This document shows, piece by piece, positions 23,800-35,353 of a stretch of 64,000 bases of DNA. The notes under the pieces were generated by a model that did not search any database, was not told the origin of the DNA, and saw nothing but the letters and a program-made list of their open reading frames with translations. Position 1 is the first letter of the stretch. Each line of letters begins with the position of its first letter. Origin of the DNA: Zingiber officinale (Eukaryota; Streptophyta; Magnoliopsida; Zingiberales; Zingiberaceae). Made by a program: the position numbers and the translations under genes. The stretch is taken from positions 92,284,984 through 92,348,983 of the forward strand of contig NC_056005.1 in the NCBI RefSeq assembly GCF_018446385.1. The letters are read 5' to 3'.

Positions 23800-24950
23800 C
23801 CATCGTTTCAATATGTTTACATAATTAATTAATCAAGTCAGATAATATTATTATGAATATGAGATGACCATTCTAATCCAATAACTTTTTTTTTCCATCA
23901 ATTGAATAAATTAAAAAAATAATTAAAAAATGACGCCGGTCATTTCAATGACTCTACATAATAAAAAAAATAATTAATCAATAGACAATGAAAATATGAG
24001 ATGACGAATTTAATCCCACATATTTTTCCCATCGATGGAGTAAATTAGATAAATATGCATAAAAAAAATATTCCTCATCGTCAACATTCTCGGAGCCATT
24101 CAATAATACGACTAGAGAATAACTTAGAAAAAGTCACTTAAAATATAGAGGCGTATGGGAGTGGTCCTAGACAATAACTTAGATTCTGTAATTAAAAATA
24201 AAATCATTGTCTCATTAAAAGAAAAAGAGTAATAAAAAAGGACTATTTCCTTAGACTTTCAAATATTGCCAAAAAATATTAAATCCAATTAAAATTAAAT
24301 ACTGCCGACTGGACTCAAAACGCATTGTCCCCACTTTTGAACCACACAAACCCGGCAGCCGCAGGCCACATGAAGCGGGCCCCAGCTGGGTAAGGTTGGT
24401 GCACGCGGAAGCTAAGGGCACCGGCAAATCCTACGCGCCGAGCTGTACGTCGACTCGACGCATCGGATTGGTGTGGGGTCCGCAGGCTGGCGTTCGCATA
24501 GGAAAGGAACCGCGTAGGTTTTGGCCGTCGAGGGTGGGAAGAAGGGAAGACAACGCAACGCCGTGCACAGTAATTACGAACCACGCGGCGGCTTTCCTCC
24601 TCGTCCTCCTCCTTCGTTTGTCTCCTCCTTCGTTTAAAGAGAAGAGAATCGCCACCGCCTTTCCTCCTCCTCTCTTCTCGATTCGATCAATCCTGTCTGT
24701 TCTTATCGGCGATTTTAATCTTTGTGGTGTTGTGGGCGCATTGATGGAGGTTTGCCTTGAGGGGTGAAGCCGTGAATCTTTGCCCTTTGCTCCTAGTTTC
24801 TGAATCCGTGCAGAGAGAGCACTTTTCTCGTTCTTCTCGGTGTTTATTGTCCTAACACTTCGATTCGGGGCCTGATTCTCTCGGTCTGGAGGTTGCAATT
24901 TTAGTTTTGATTGATTGAATTAGGTAAAGACTGGTTTTTGGGAGGAAAAA
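23585..24950. other. Spacer and DUF789 gene promoter/5' leader
   Basis: AT-rich to about 24,310, with a (TA)n run at 23,768-23,798, then GC-rich. Bases from roughly 24,560 to 24,950 should hold the promoter and 5' leader of the DUF789 gene. Open frames on both strands at 24,315-24,898 have no domain and overlap each other, as expected for GC-rich leader DNA. Confidence 0.4.
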
Positions 24951-27324
24951 ATGGAGAATAACTGGCGGAAGCGATCCAATTTGCAGTCTTTCCTCAGTCG
25001 CACAACGCCGGCGGTTCCTGTTTACACCCTACCGAAGGTAAATGCTCTGCCTCTCTTCTTCAATCTCCTTAATCCGATACCTTCTACTGTAAAAATTCGA
25101 ACTATTTCAACGATATCTTTGATAACTTCTATGAAAAGGTTTGCTTTACCTCTTTCTATTGACCGCATTGGTACCTTGACTCAACTGATGTGTTGTTGAA
25201 TATCTTGCAAAGTGGGGTTGAGAACGAATGATTAGAGAATAAAAATTAAGTTGTATGAAGTTTCTCTTGTTTTTTTTTTTTTGTTATGATATTTGACTTA
25301 TAATTTTGATATAATTATTCACTGAATTCTGAAGGAAATCTTATTTATAGACATTTGTTTTCCTCCATTTGAAGGATCAAAAGATGAAGACTGATAGACA
25401 TGTGTGGATGTCAAACTTTTGTTCAGTTGCGAATTTATTTTCCCCATACTTGAAGCCATCTATTTTATTTATTATATAATTTTTCGCTGAATTGTTTATG
25501 GCACCATGTTTCAATTTATAGGCATTTATATTCCTCCATTTGGAGGATCAAAAGATGCATAGACGTGTGGATGTCGATTTTATGCAATGGACAAAATGTT
25601 ATGCTTGCTTTTTCTTGTCAACCTCTTCAACCAACAAGTGTATTAATGTATTGTGCCATAATGTGCTGATATCTTTTTTGTCATGGCACATTACATGGCT
25701 AGGAAGTTAGCATAACCTACTTTTGTTTGGAAATGTCCAAAAGTGGCCTAATAGATAATCTCTTTGGCACAGTGTTTCTGAAACTCATTGATCAAGGCGA
25801 TGAATCTTCCTCGATCTTGAATTGGGTTTACCAAGTTGTTTTTGCTTAAATTATCTCCAACTAGTCTAATATTTAGCTTCTATTTTCCTTAATATATTTA
25901 ATATAAAACCTTTCTAGCTTTTGTTGCCTTGGTAGCCATTTTGTATCCATCAGAGTGACTTCTTTTAGGTTTCTAACATCAAGCTCTAATAGGTACAGAT
26001 GAGTTCGCGGGATTTATACTGGCAGCCTATCCTGCAAAGCAAGGTTGAGTATTTCAATCTTGTAAACCTCTGGGATCAGTACAGCGAGTGGAGCGCATAT
26101 GGCCTTGGAGTACCGATCATTCTCGATAATTGTGATAGCGTAGTACAGTACTATGTTCCTTACCTCTCTGCCATCCAAATTTACACCAGCAAATCACATT
26201 CTCTTACAAGGTGGTTGCGCCCACCCTAATGTTTGTCGATGTTACTTCAAGTGATTTCTTTTTAGGAAATAATAAATAAAGCTTCAATTTTTGCCTTGTA
26301 CAGGAGCTTGTTGGATGATAGCGATAGGGAATTATTCAGTGATGACAGTGAGAGCGAGAAGTTGTCTAGATCATCTGATGCCGTATCAGATGACTCTTTC
26401 ATCGACCAAGAGGTTTCATGGCCGACAAGAAACCTCTTGGGGCAATTGTACTTGCAGTATATAGAATATGGTTCTCCTTATGGGAGGATACCCCTCATCG
26501 ACAAGGTACAAATGTTTTTTGCTAGGTCTATTGGATTTTCATGACTGATTCCAACAGTCAAAAAATATGCAAAGTAGGTTATTTTGTGCCTCATTATAAT
26601 TTCTATATTCATAATAATTATCCTCAATTATTGTTAAAAGGTAAGCGAACTAGCACATATGTATCCTGGTTTGACATCACTCAGAAGTGTGGACATCTCA
26701 CCAGCTAGCTGGATGTCGGTTGCTTGGTATGGCCACACCTCTATTTCATGTAGTTGTTGTGAAACTAAGTTGCTAAAATGTTTCTTGTGAATCCATGAAA
26801 GATGGAACAATACCTTTGAATTTTGTATTTATTATTTCTGATCAATTATTCCTTATTAGGTACCCAATCTACCACATTCCATCTTGTAGGAATGCAAAGG
26901 ACCTGTCCGCATGCTTCTTAACTTATCATACTATCTCTGCATCGTTCCAAGGTATGCACCTCATTATCTTCATGACATGATTCTCTCCTGTTGGCTATAT
27001 CGAAGTTGTTCGAATGTCACTCTACTTACATAACTTAGTATTTTTGAAAACGTATGAATTTCTGCAGAGAATAGTGCACCCGAGCAAATAACCGAGAACT
27101 ATAGCTCTACAAATGTAAGCAATGTGAGGGAGAATAAGGAAGGAAGTAACTGCATCTCACTTGCTCCCTTTGGTCTTGCCACATACAAGTTGCAGGGTAG
27201 CCTGTGGATGAACCCCGAAACCACTGACATCCAACGGATGAGCTTCCTGTACAGTGCTGCATATTCTTGGCTGAAGCAGCTTGGAGTCGAACATCATGAC
27301 TTTGACTTCTTCACCACTCACTAA
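24951..27324 (+). CDS. DUF789 family protein, six exons
   Basis: Exons are 24,951-25,037, 25,999-26,210, 26,304-26,505, 26,641-26,726, 26,860-26,951 and 27,068-27,324. Together they give 936 nt, or 311 residues. All introns are GT-AG with consistent phases. The protein carries the whole plant DUF789 pattern: an N-terminal [19 protein letters not shown], then [29 protein letters not shown], an acidic [12 protein letters not shown] stretch, [30 protein letters not shown], and near the end [14 protein letters not shown] followed by a WLKQLGV tail. The family is plant-specific and its biochemical function is unknown to me. No signal peptide or membrane span is seen, so it is probably soluble. The large first intron (961 bp) is unremarkable. 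The start is the only ATG that fits the family N-terminus. Plant members run roughly 280-400 residues, so this copy looks complete. Confidence 0.93.
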
Positions 27325-28057
27325 ATGAAAGTCATGTTCTTCCCCGCTAAGAGTAAGAGGTTTCAATGACATTTCTAACTGCTTTCGACAGGCGTAAGGT
27401 GAGTAGCTGGTTTCCATCAACTTCAACTTCAACTTCGAGTGGTTCTTGGCATTCTAACTATTAGACTGAATCTAATTATGTCGGGATGGTGGTTATGATG
27501 TTTCAATTTGCTCGTGGGAAAGCGACTATGAGTAGCATGTCTGTTTCGATATACTGATGTATAATGAGTTGTCTATTTTTAGTGTATCTTTACTCTAACT
27601 TCCTATAATGTCTCTCGATCACTTATTCTATCATTTGGTATCATTCGATAGGGACCGAATGGGCTAGCCCCGAGAGTTGAAACCTAGTGCTATGCTACTA
27701 TGGTTGTACATCAGTAATGGTATCGCGAGAGCCAACCTTTTGTTTTGAGTCAGTCTACTGCCTAAACTCAAGTTCGATCCTGATTCCATTTGGTCCTAGT
27801 GATATGGTTTCTGAAATGGCTGTACTAAGTTGAATAGGTGAATCTATAAGTTCCTGTACAAATCTCTACATATCCTCATGAATCCAATTTTCTTTGTTTC
27901 TATCAAGTTTTAGGGTTTGTTTATCATTATAGTCTCTTGAAGGCCCTCCACTCCTAGACTAACTTTAAGCTTTGACATTAGAGTTTGACCATGTTGGAGT
28001 TATTCTCAAAGGCTGTATATTTGATTTGAATGGCTCTGAGTCAAAGGCTGCTTAAGA
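27325..28057. other. DUF789 3' region and spacer
   Basis: Holds the 3' untranslated region of the DUF789 gene. No other gene is recognised. Confidence 0.4.
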
Positions 28058-28115
28058 GGTCAACCCTGCGTTCCAATGGTTGACCAGGTCGACCTTGTGT
28101 TCCAAGGGTCAACCA
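28058..28115. repeat. Two tandem 29-bp units with GGTCAACC / GGTTGACC
   Basis: Two consecutive 29-base units (28,058-28,086 and 28,087-28,115) share the frame GGTC-ACC-TG-GTTCCAA-GG-ACCA. Each unit carries TTGACC or its complement, the core of a WRKY W-box. They lie between the DUF789 and SufB genes. A regulatory role is only a possibility. Confidence 0.6.
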
Positions 28116-28347
28116 TGTGCTCTTAGTTGCTAACCTCATTCTCCATAAAATTTAAGAAAAATATTAAATGCATAAAAATTCTTTGGATGAATTAACTTTC
28201 TTCAAATTCTCAACATTTATTGTAGATCTAGATTTATATTTGAACTTGATGTCACTTCCATTTTTTTTAAATATTAAAATAGCATTTTTTTTTTCTATTC
28301 ATCTAAAAATACTCTTATTTCAATATTTTTTAGTAATTTTAATCAAA

Positions 28348-28361
<14 letters not shown>

Positions 28362-28419
<58 letters not shown>
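28362..28419. repeat. (TA)n microsatellite
   Basis: About 29 uninterrupted TA units, preceded by a short ATT run. Confidence 0.95.
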
Positions 28420-28425
<6 letters not shown>

Positions 28426-28539
28426 TTTTTCAACTTAATAAAAACTATTTTATTTTGATCAAAATTATTCAAACTTAATTTTACTTCAATACTATTTTAG
28501 CAATTTTATCAAAATGATTATATTATAAGGAAAATTTTA

Positions 28540-29275
28540 CATGCAGCCCCTAAGCACAAATTTACATATAGTCAGTCAATTGGTAAAAATTTTTGTTTCC
28601 ACTCCCTATTCAAATATAATGGATATCAATTTATCTAGTTGTCTCATATTTTGTAAGTATAAAAAGTTTAAAAATGAGTATAATTTCTTTTAAATTCAAG
28701 ACAATTATCTTTAAATAGTGTTCAATTGGATGAAAAATATATTAGATTTTCTTTAAATAGTACTGAATTTAGGAGGAATTATTTTAAGCGAAAAAAAATC
28801 TACTCAATTTTTTACTCCCTAACCAAACATAATGGATATTAATTTACCTAATTACCTCTTATATTTTTTTTAGGTATAAAAAATCTAAAAATGAGTATAA
28901 TTTTTTTAAAATTCAGCGCATTAAACTACAATCTAGTATATTTTTTTATCAAATTAAGCAAGATTCTTTTCCACCTCAATTGGATGAAAAATATATTAGA
29001 TTCTTTTTAAATAGTACTAATTCTCCTTAAATAGTGTTAAATTTAAAATGAATTATATTAAGCGATAAAAAAATCATGCTCAATTTGATAGAAAATATAT
29101 TTGATTCTAATTTAAAGTGTAGAATTGAAGAAAAATTATATTCATGTTGAATTTTTTATATTAAAAAAATATAAGGGACAATTAGATAATAATATTTACA
29201 TGAAAAAATTGAAATAAATAAAACTTTACATAAAACAAAGTTTTTTAAAGATGGGACTACATTTAAGGATTTTTT
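28540..29275. mobile_element. Foldback/MITE element, copy 2
   Basis: Diverged relative of the element at 8,640-9,190. It has the same inner arm phrase TATCAAATTAAGCA near 28,949 and the inverted partner ATGCTCAATTTGATA near 29,078, plus shared blocks such as AAATGAGTATAAT and TTGAAATAAATAAAACTTTACAT. Part of it (28,600-28,760 and 28,830-29,040) is duplicated internally. It is noncoding and its boundaries are approximate. Confidence 0.45.
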
Positions 29276-29580
29276 TTTTTAATTTACCGTTATAATTACT
29301 ATTTATTATTGTAGTAGTTATAGTTAAAATTGATATAATATATTAAAAAAATAAATGAATTATTATTTTAATATTTGAAATTAAAATATTTAAAATAATA
29401 ATAATAAAGGACGTTGTTTTAATTTTTGCCCTAAAATAATAATATGAAATTTTATTATGTTGCCTTTTAAAATTGAATGGCTAGGTAAAGATTTCTCTTA
29501 GGAGATTATAAAGAATAAAAAAATGGAATATTTAAATTATAGGGGTTAAAATAAGTTGTTGCAGTATGTAATTCTAATAT

Positions 29581-29594
29581 CAGCCACGTGGCTG
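29581..29594. promoter_or_regulatory. CAGCCACGTGGCTG palindrome in SufB promoter
   Basis: A perfect 14-bp palindrome centred on the G-box CACGTG, about 120 bp upstream of the SufB start codon. G-boxes are classical light- and stress-response sites in promoters of plastid-protein genes. Motif and position support a cis-element; the binding factor is inferred. Confidence 0.5.
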
Positions 29595-29711
29595 TCTCCA
29601 ACAGACTCCAAGTTATTTCGGTGGCGTCGATCGCCCGCCGTCTCCCTTCCACACGCCTATTTCTTCAATTTCTCCTTCCTTCTCCCAATCCCCTGCTCGA
29701 TCTCCATCTCC

Positions 29712-32700
29712 ATGGCTTCCTCCGCCGCTGCCGTTGCCTCCTCCTCCTCCTCCCTCCTCTTCTCGCCTCTCTCCTCTCTCCGAAGTCCTTCCCTCTCCAA
29801 TCACTCTCCCTCGTCGCATCTGCGCCTGGGCTTCCGCCGGATTCGCCTCCTCCCCAATTTAAGAACCCTAATCCCAGGTCGGAACGTCCGATTCCATCCC
29901 GTCCGTGCCGTGCAGACCGATCCCATGCCCACTCGCACCTCCAAAGACGGCGGCGACAACGAGGATGACGATGCCATCCAGCGCTTCCTCAATCGGGACT
30001 ACTCCCAGTGGGGCTTCGTCACCGACATCGAATCCGTATCCATCCCCAAGGGGCTCGACGAGAACACCGTCCGCCTCATCTCCGCCAAGAAGGGCGAGCC
30101 CGATTGGATGCTCCAGTTCCGCCTCCGCGCCTTCCGCCGCTTCCAGTCCATGCGCGAACCGCAGTGGTCCGACAACCTGTATCCCCCCATCGACTTCCAG
30201 TCGATCTGCTACTATTCTGAGCCTAAGAAGAAGCCCAAGCTTGGTAGCATTGATGAGGTCGATCCCAAACTCCTCGAGACCTTCGACCGCCTCGGTATCC
30301 CGCTCAACGAGCAGAAACGCCTTGCCAACGTCGCTGTTGATGCAGTAATTGACTCCGTTTCTATTGCGACCACTCACCGAGAGAAACTAGCTGAGAAAGG
30401 CGTTATCTTTTGCTCCATCTCCGAGGCCATCCGGGAATATCCGGATCTTGTTCGGCGGTACCTGGGAGAAGTCGTCCCTCCTGGTGATAACTACTATGCT
30501 GCTCTCAACTCTGCTGTCTTCAGCGATGGTTCATTCTGCTATATTCCAAAGGATACCGTGTGCCCCATGGAAATCTCGACCTACTTCCGTATCAACGACC
30601 AGGAGACGGGACAGTTTGAGAGGACACTGATCGTTGCTGATGAACGGAGCACTGTGTCCTACCTGGAAGGCTGTACAGCTCCTATGTATGATAAGAATCA
30701 ACTCCATGCTGCAGTGGTGGAACTCTACTGCCATGAGGGTGCTGATATTAAGTATTCGACAGTGCAGAACTGGTATGCTGGGGATGAGAAAGGCAAAGGT
30801 GGAATCTACAATTTTGTCACAAAGAGAGGGCTTTGTCAAGGTAAAGGGTCAAAGATTTCGTGGACACAGGTGGAAACTGGTTCTGCAATAACATGGAAGT
30901 ACCCAAGTGTTATTCTGAGGGGGGATGATTCAGTGGGAGAGTTTTACTCTGTAGCACTGACGAAAAATCTTCAGCAAGCTGACACTGGAACAAAGATGAT
31001 TCATCAGGGAAAGAATACGAGGAGCAGGATCGTCTCCAAAGGCATATCTGCCGGAAAGTCGAGGAATTGTTACCGAGGGCTTGTTAAGGTTCAACCTGAT
31101 GCTGATAATGCGCGGAACTTCTCACAATGTGATTCTATGCTTATTGGTGACACTGCCGGTGCAAATACATACCCATACATTGAGGTAAGCTGCTCATTAT
31201 GCTACATGACATTATTATACCATTATAGAACTTATCAATGGTGAGTATTTTGCCCTGTTCTAACTTCCAACTTTCTTGGGTTGATATATCCGACTTAGCA
31301 GTTTACCCATTGATATCAAAATGGCTAGAAATGAACTATGTTACTCGGGCTTGTATAGGATATTTAACATGGGTATGGATTCAGACATGTCATGTATTTT
31401 TTTTTTTTTTTTGAAATATGGACACAGGGGAGTTGTCAAACACCAAATAAATAACATAGGGAGGGGTGTTGAAATGTTCAATAACCTATTGGCTTACTAT
31501 TATTATGTTCAAATATTTCATGATCACAAATCTCAGAGTCCTCTCCCCTATGAGTTAAGTCCCTCGCACCTGCTCACTTTTGTCTGTGCACTAATCTGGT
31601 GATGGCTTCCCCTGCTTGCTTGCCATCTACTCCCAACTCCGGGTGACTTTTTTCCTATGCTCCTATGCTCTTCTCCTTCCTTTTTTCTTCCTCCACAACT
31701 TTCTTAATTTCCTTCTAAGGAGATTATGTTTGATGATCAGACTTGTATATCCTATTTGTGTTCATGTTGTGTCATGTCAAAATGGGAGGGAAATGATAAT
31801 CTCAAAGCGACAAAGGGGACCCCTAAATGTAAAGCATAAGTGAGAAATAGTTGACTATTATTGATACATGAATCACTTGTTTTCTATCAAGCAATCCAAA
31901 TATATGTTTATGAAATATAATGAATGATTTGAAGATGGAAAGTAAGGATCAACTTATCCAAAAATAAAATTAGAGAAAGAAATAGTAGAACAACGTGTTC
32001 ATATGAACAAGTTATTTCGCGGAATAGCTCAATGAAACTAGGTGTTTCATAACATTATAGGTTTTACTATAAAATTTGAATTTATGTCACCATTTTTAAG
32101 TTACAAAATCAATGGGTGACTCACTAATAAGAAGTTAGCTGTGTTTTCTTGCAATTTGGATTAATGATTATGAATTATTATATTTTATATTTTATTGTGA
32201 TTTTCTATTTTTATGGTTGCAATGTGAAATATGATATGTTGTTTTTATGTGTAGTGCTTACTTATTAATTACAACTTATTTATGTGTAATTATAAACCTA
32301 TTTTGATTGATTAAAGATATAGTTATTATATATATGTATGTGTGTCCTCATTCTTTTTTTCTTCTCTTTCCTATTTTAATATTATTTTAAAGTCAACCAT
32401 CTATGCCCCTGCTTAGGTGCTCGTCGATAGCCTAAGTGCTATGCAATGGACCGGTCGCCGAATGTTGAACTGCCTTTCTTTTAAACCTTGATCAAATAGT
32501 GTACTTATCTTGAGCATAATATGCTTGTTTTCTGATGATGGGTCAAACATATGGTTTGATCATGATGATATATAGTTTGTTTTCTGTTGATCAAGCTTAT
32601 GGTTTGATTGTGATGATATATCTTGTTTTCTGTTCTTGCACCCACCTTTTCTGTTGCCCAAACAAGGCCCTTTTCTCAGCTTTCATATTCTAGTAGTGAT

Positions 32701-33656
32701 TTTATCTTTGATGATATTTTCAGAATAGTATGGATTGTAGCAATCCTGTCCTCTTTGGCTACATAACCAAAAACTAAAAGTCCGACTAGATATGCTACAC
32801 AACCAAAAAAATCTTAGTTCATTTCGCCTGACTCCTGTTATAAGTTAGAACATTCCATCCATGAGGTTATCATGCATAATGCTTTAATGAGCTTTATCAT
32901 AGGATTTCAAAGTTTTGAGATTCTAAAGATATAACATCATATAACTTGTCAGTTTGGATTAGTTATTCCACTCGAGGTGTTCTTGCTGAGACTTCTTTCT
33001 ACTGTCTATTGTTCTCATTATTCTTCGCAATTAGCTGCTTTAGGAAGTTTCTAAAACTGCCGCTACGCCTAATTGGTATTTACGCATGATGCTGTTTATC
33101 ATTGCGCTTGCAGCTTCTACACATTTATTGGTCAGTAAAGACAATATAATTAGCTGAAAATGCTGAATTGTCGTTATTATGTGAACAGCTCGACATATGT
33201 TTAACCAAAAATGAGGCTAGTTAGATACTTGGAAATCCAAATGTGTATATATATAAAGTTTATTTTGTTCATTCAAGATATAACACTATCCTTTGTAAAG
33301 CTAATTTTCAGTTTCAGCAGCATTAGTCTGGTATTTCTTGATTGTGTGACAGCCAACACATGCAGCATAAACAACTTCAAATTTTCGTCAATTTTCGAAC
33401 TAATTGCTGTATGGCTATGTGAATGTCCATGAACCAGGTAAAGAATCCTTCGGCGAGAGTCGAGCATGAAGCAAGCACTTCTAAGATCGGCGAAGATCAG
33501 CTCTTCTACTTCCAGCAGAGGGGGATCGATCATGAAAGGGCTGTTGCTGCTATGATTAGTGGATTCTGCAGGGATGTGTTCGATAAGCTCCCGCTGGAGT
33601 TCGCCTCCGAAGTCGATGCGCTGATGAACTTGACACTTGAGGGTTCTGTTGGGTGA
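29712..33656 (+). CDS. SUFB: Plastid Fe-S cluster scaffold protein SufB (ABCI8-like), two exons
   Basis: Exons are 29,712-31,184 and 33,438-33,656, joined in phase 0 across a 2,253-bp GT-AG intron, giving 563 residues. SufB is the scaffold subunit of the SufBC2D complex that builds iron-sulfur clusters in the plastid stroma. Residues 1 to about 70 are rich in Ser, Arg and Leu with few acidic residues, as in a chloroplast transit peptide. The mature part follows the SufB pattern from [11 protein letters not shown] on, through [16 protein letters not shown]. It keeps the cluster-assembly cysteine in [12 protein letters not shown] (Cys473) and the His501-Glu502 pair in VEHEASTS, equivalent to E. 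coli Cys405 and His433-Glu434. The start was chosen because MASS begins a good transit peptide and the total matches plant SufB (about 550-565 residues). An in-frame ATG lies upstream at 29,556. A longer protein from there would bury the transit peptide. The gene looks intact. Confidence 0.95.
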
Positions 33657-35353
33657 ATACCCTTCCTGCTCGTCCTACGGAAACAGAACTCACACATGCT
33701 GTTCATAACTTTAGAAAGCCATCTTCCTCTGCGTCTGATTATCATGTGCAGATCGTATGCCCTCTATGTTTTATCAGTATCGATGAGGGGGGATGCTTCC
33801 TAAAGGGTAGTATGTTTACAGGTGAATCATAATGTCGATTAGGAAGAGTTTATCGGTTGTCAGTAATAAAAGTTGCTATATATATACTTATTTTATTATC
33901 TATCTTTTGTGCTACCAAGTAAACAAAGGAGTTAGCTTCTTGTTTTCAAGGAGCTCCATGTTCATGAAATATTGTAGCTTCGTGTGACATCTTGTGGGTG
34001 TAGATTTATGTGATTCATGAACGAGAACAACGGAATAAAGATGTAAATGCATAAATTAATTGTCTTGTTAAATGTAGAAGGTTGAATAACATCTTCTATA
34101 TAACCATAACAATAAACCTCCATGCCTCTAAGATATAACTGAATTGGTTATGCTGATTTATAAAATTGAGTATTGGGGAATTATGCTCCCATATAATGAC
34201 TAGTTTCGATTTTTTGATTACTACCTCCCAATGGTATATAGGACAGTCATGAGAGACCGCCAGGAAGATGGATTTCAACTTTTGCAAAATAATAATAAAC
34301 CTTCGCAATAGTTTTGTTAAAACCTTAAAATTAAAAGGTTGAATAATTAGCCTTTCAAGTTAATTATTATAGTAAAAAAAATTGATTATGCTCCCCTCAA
34401 ATATCTTTCACAGTCCCAAATGGTAAAGGGATGAGAGGAGTTTTTTTTTCCAAAAGCAAATGCTTGTCGGGATTGATCCATGTCTCATTATAACAAATAT
34501 ATTATCCTCTAGTCAACTTAATATCTCATAGGGACGCCTTTCAAGTTAATTATGCTCTTTAATATTCTTATTTTATTTTATTTTTATAAAGATAACAGTA
34601 ATGGTGCTCTTTAATTACTTTACTTGTAATTAGCCTTCATAACAATATTGATTCTAACAAAAAAAATGGAAATTTTAGGAGGCATTTTAAAAATATTGGA
34701 AACCCCTAGGAGCATATTGAAAATTACCACAACTCCCTTGACGAGCAAAGGTCGGTCGGCGACAGCAAATATGATCGGCTCAGCTTGTGGACTTCTCAAT
34801 CCATAAAATATAATAATGAAAATTTACTAAACCGTCTAGTCAAATTTTAATATCCAAAAAACGTACTTAACTGTCATATTTATCAAAATAAGTAGTTGTT
34901 TTCTATTATGCTCCTTTATCAGCAATCAACTGCTATGTAGACAATCAAGTGCAGTAGTCAATTTTTAAACTCATGGTACTAGAGTAATTGACTGTTGATA
35001 ACTCATTAGTCGACTGCTAAATTTTCAATGCTCCTATAGTCCTATTATATGACAGAATCATTAGATAGCTCTCAAAATATCACATTTTCGACAAAATAAA
35101 ATCTAATTTTGAATCTTTAAATTACTATATATTTATACCATATTTTCGACATTTTACCATGGGTATCAGGCCATGTTCCATCATAATTGCTAAGCAAGAC
35201 ATCATTTAAGCCATCCTAATTCATTTCAGCAAGTAGAAAGCATCCGTGATATATTAGGATTTCATAAATAGCCCTCAGGATAAGCATTTCATCCAGGTTG
35301 CTTTGAAACAAATTAAGTTTGTTTGGTGATAAAACAAAGACCTGTTCGAAGGA
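33657..35353. other. Spacer between convergent SufB and SPPL genes
   Basis: The 3' ends of the two genes face each other across this AT-rich stretch. A block near 34,900-35,040 contains several degenerate AGTCGACTGC / CAACTGC phrases, weakly like the motif of element A further right. No gene is recognised. Confidence 0.4.

Noticed and set aside
24315-24898. Overlapping frames on both strands upstream of the DUF789 gene
   Set aside because: GC-rich promoter and leader DNA, frames contradict each other, no domain seen.
28168-28458. Frame coding an Ile/Tyr run
   Set aside because: Produced by the (TA)n microsatellite.
29588-30377. Several frames on both strands of 60-169 residues over SufB exon 1
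   Set aside because: GC-rich third positions keep other frames open; only the SufB frame carries a known domain.
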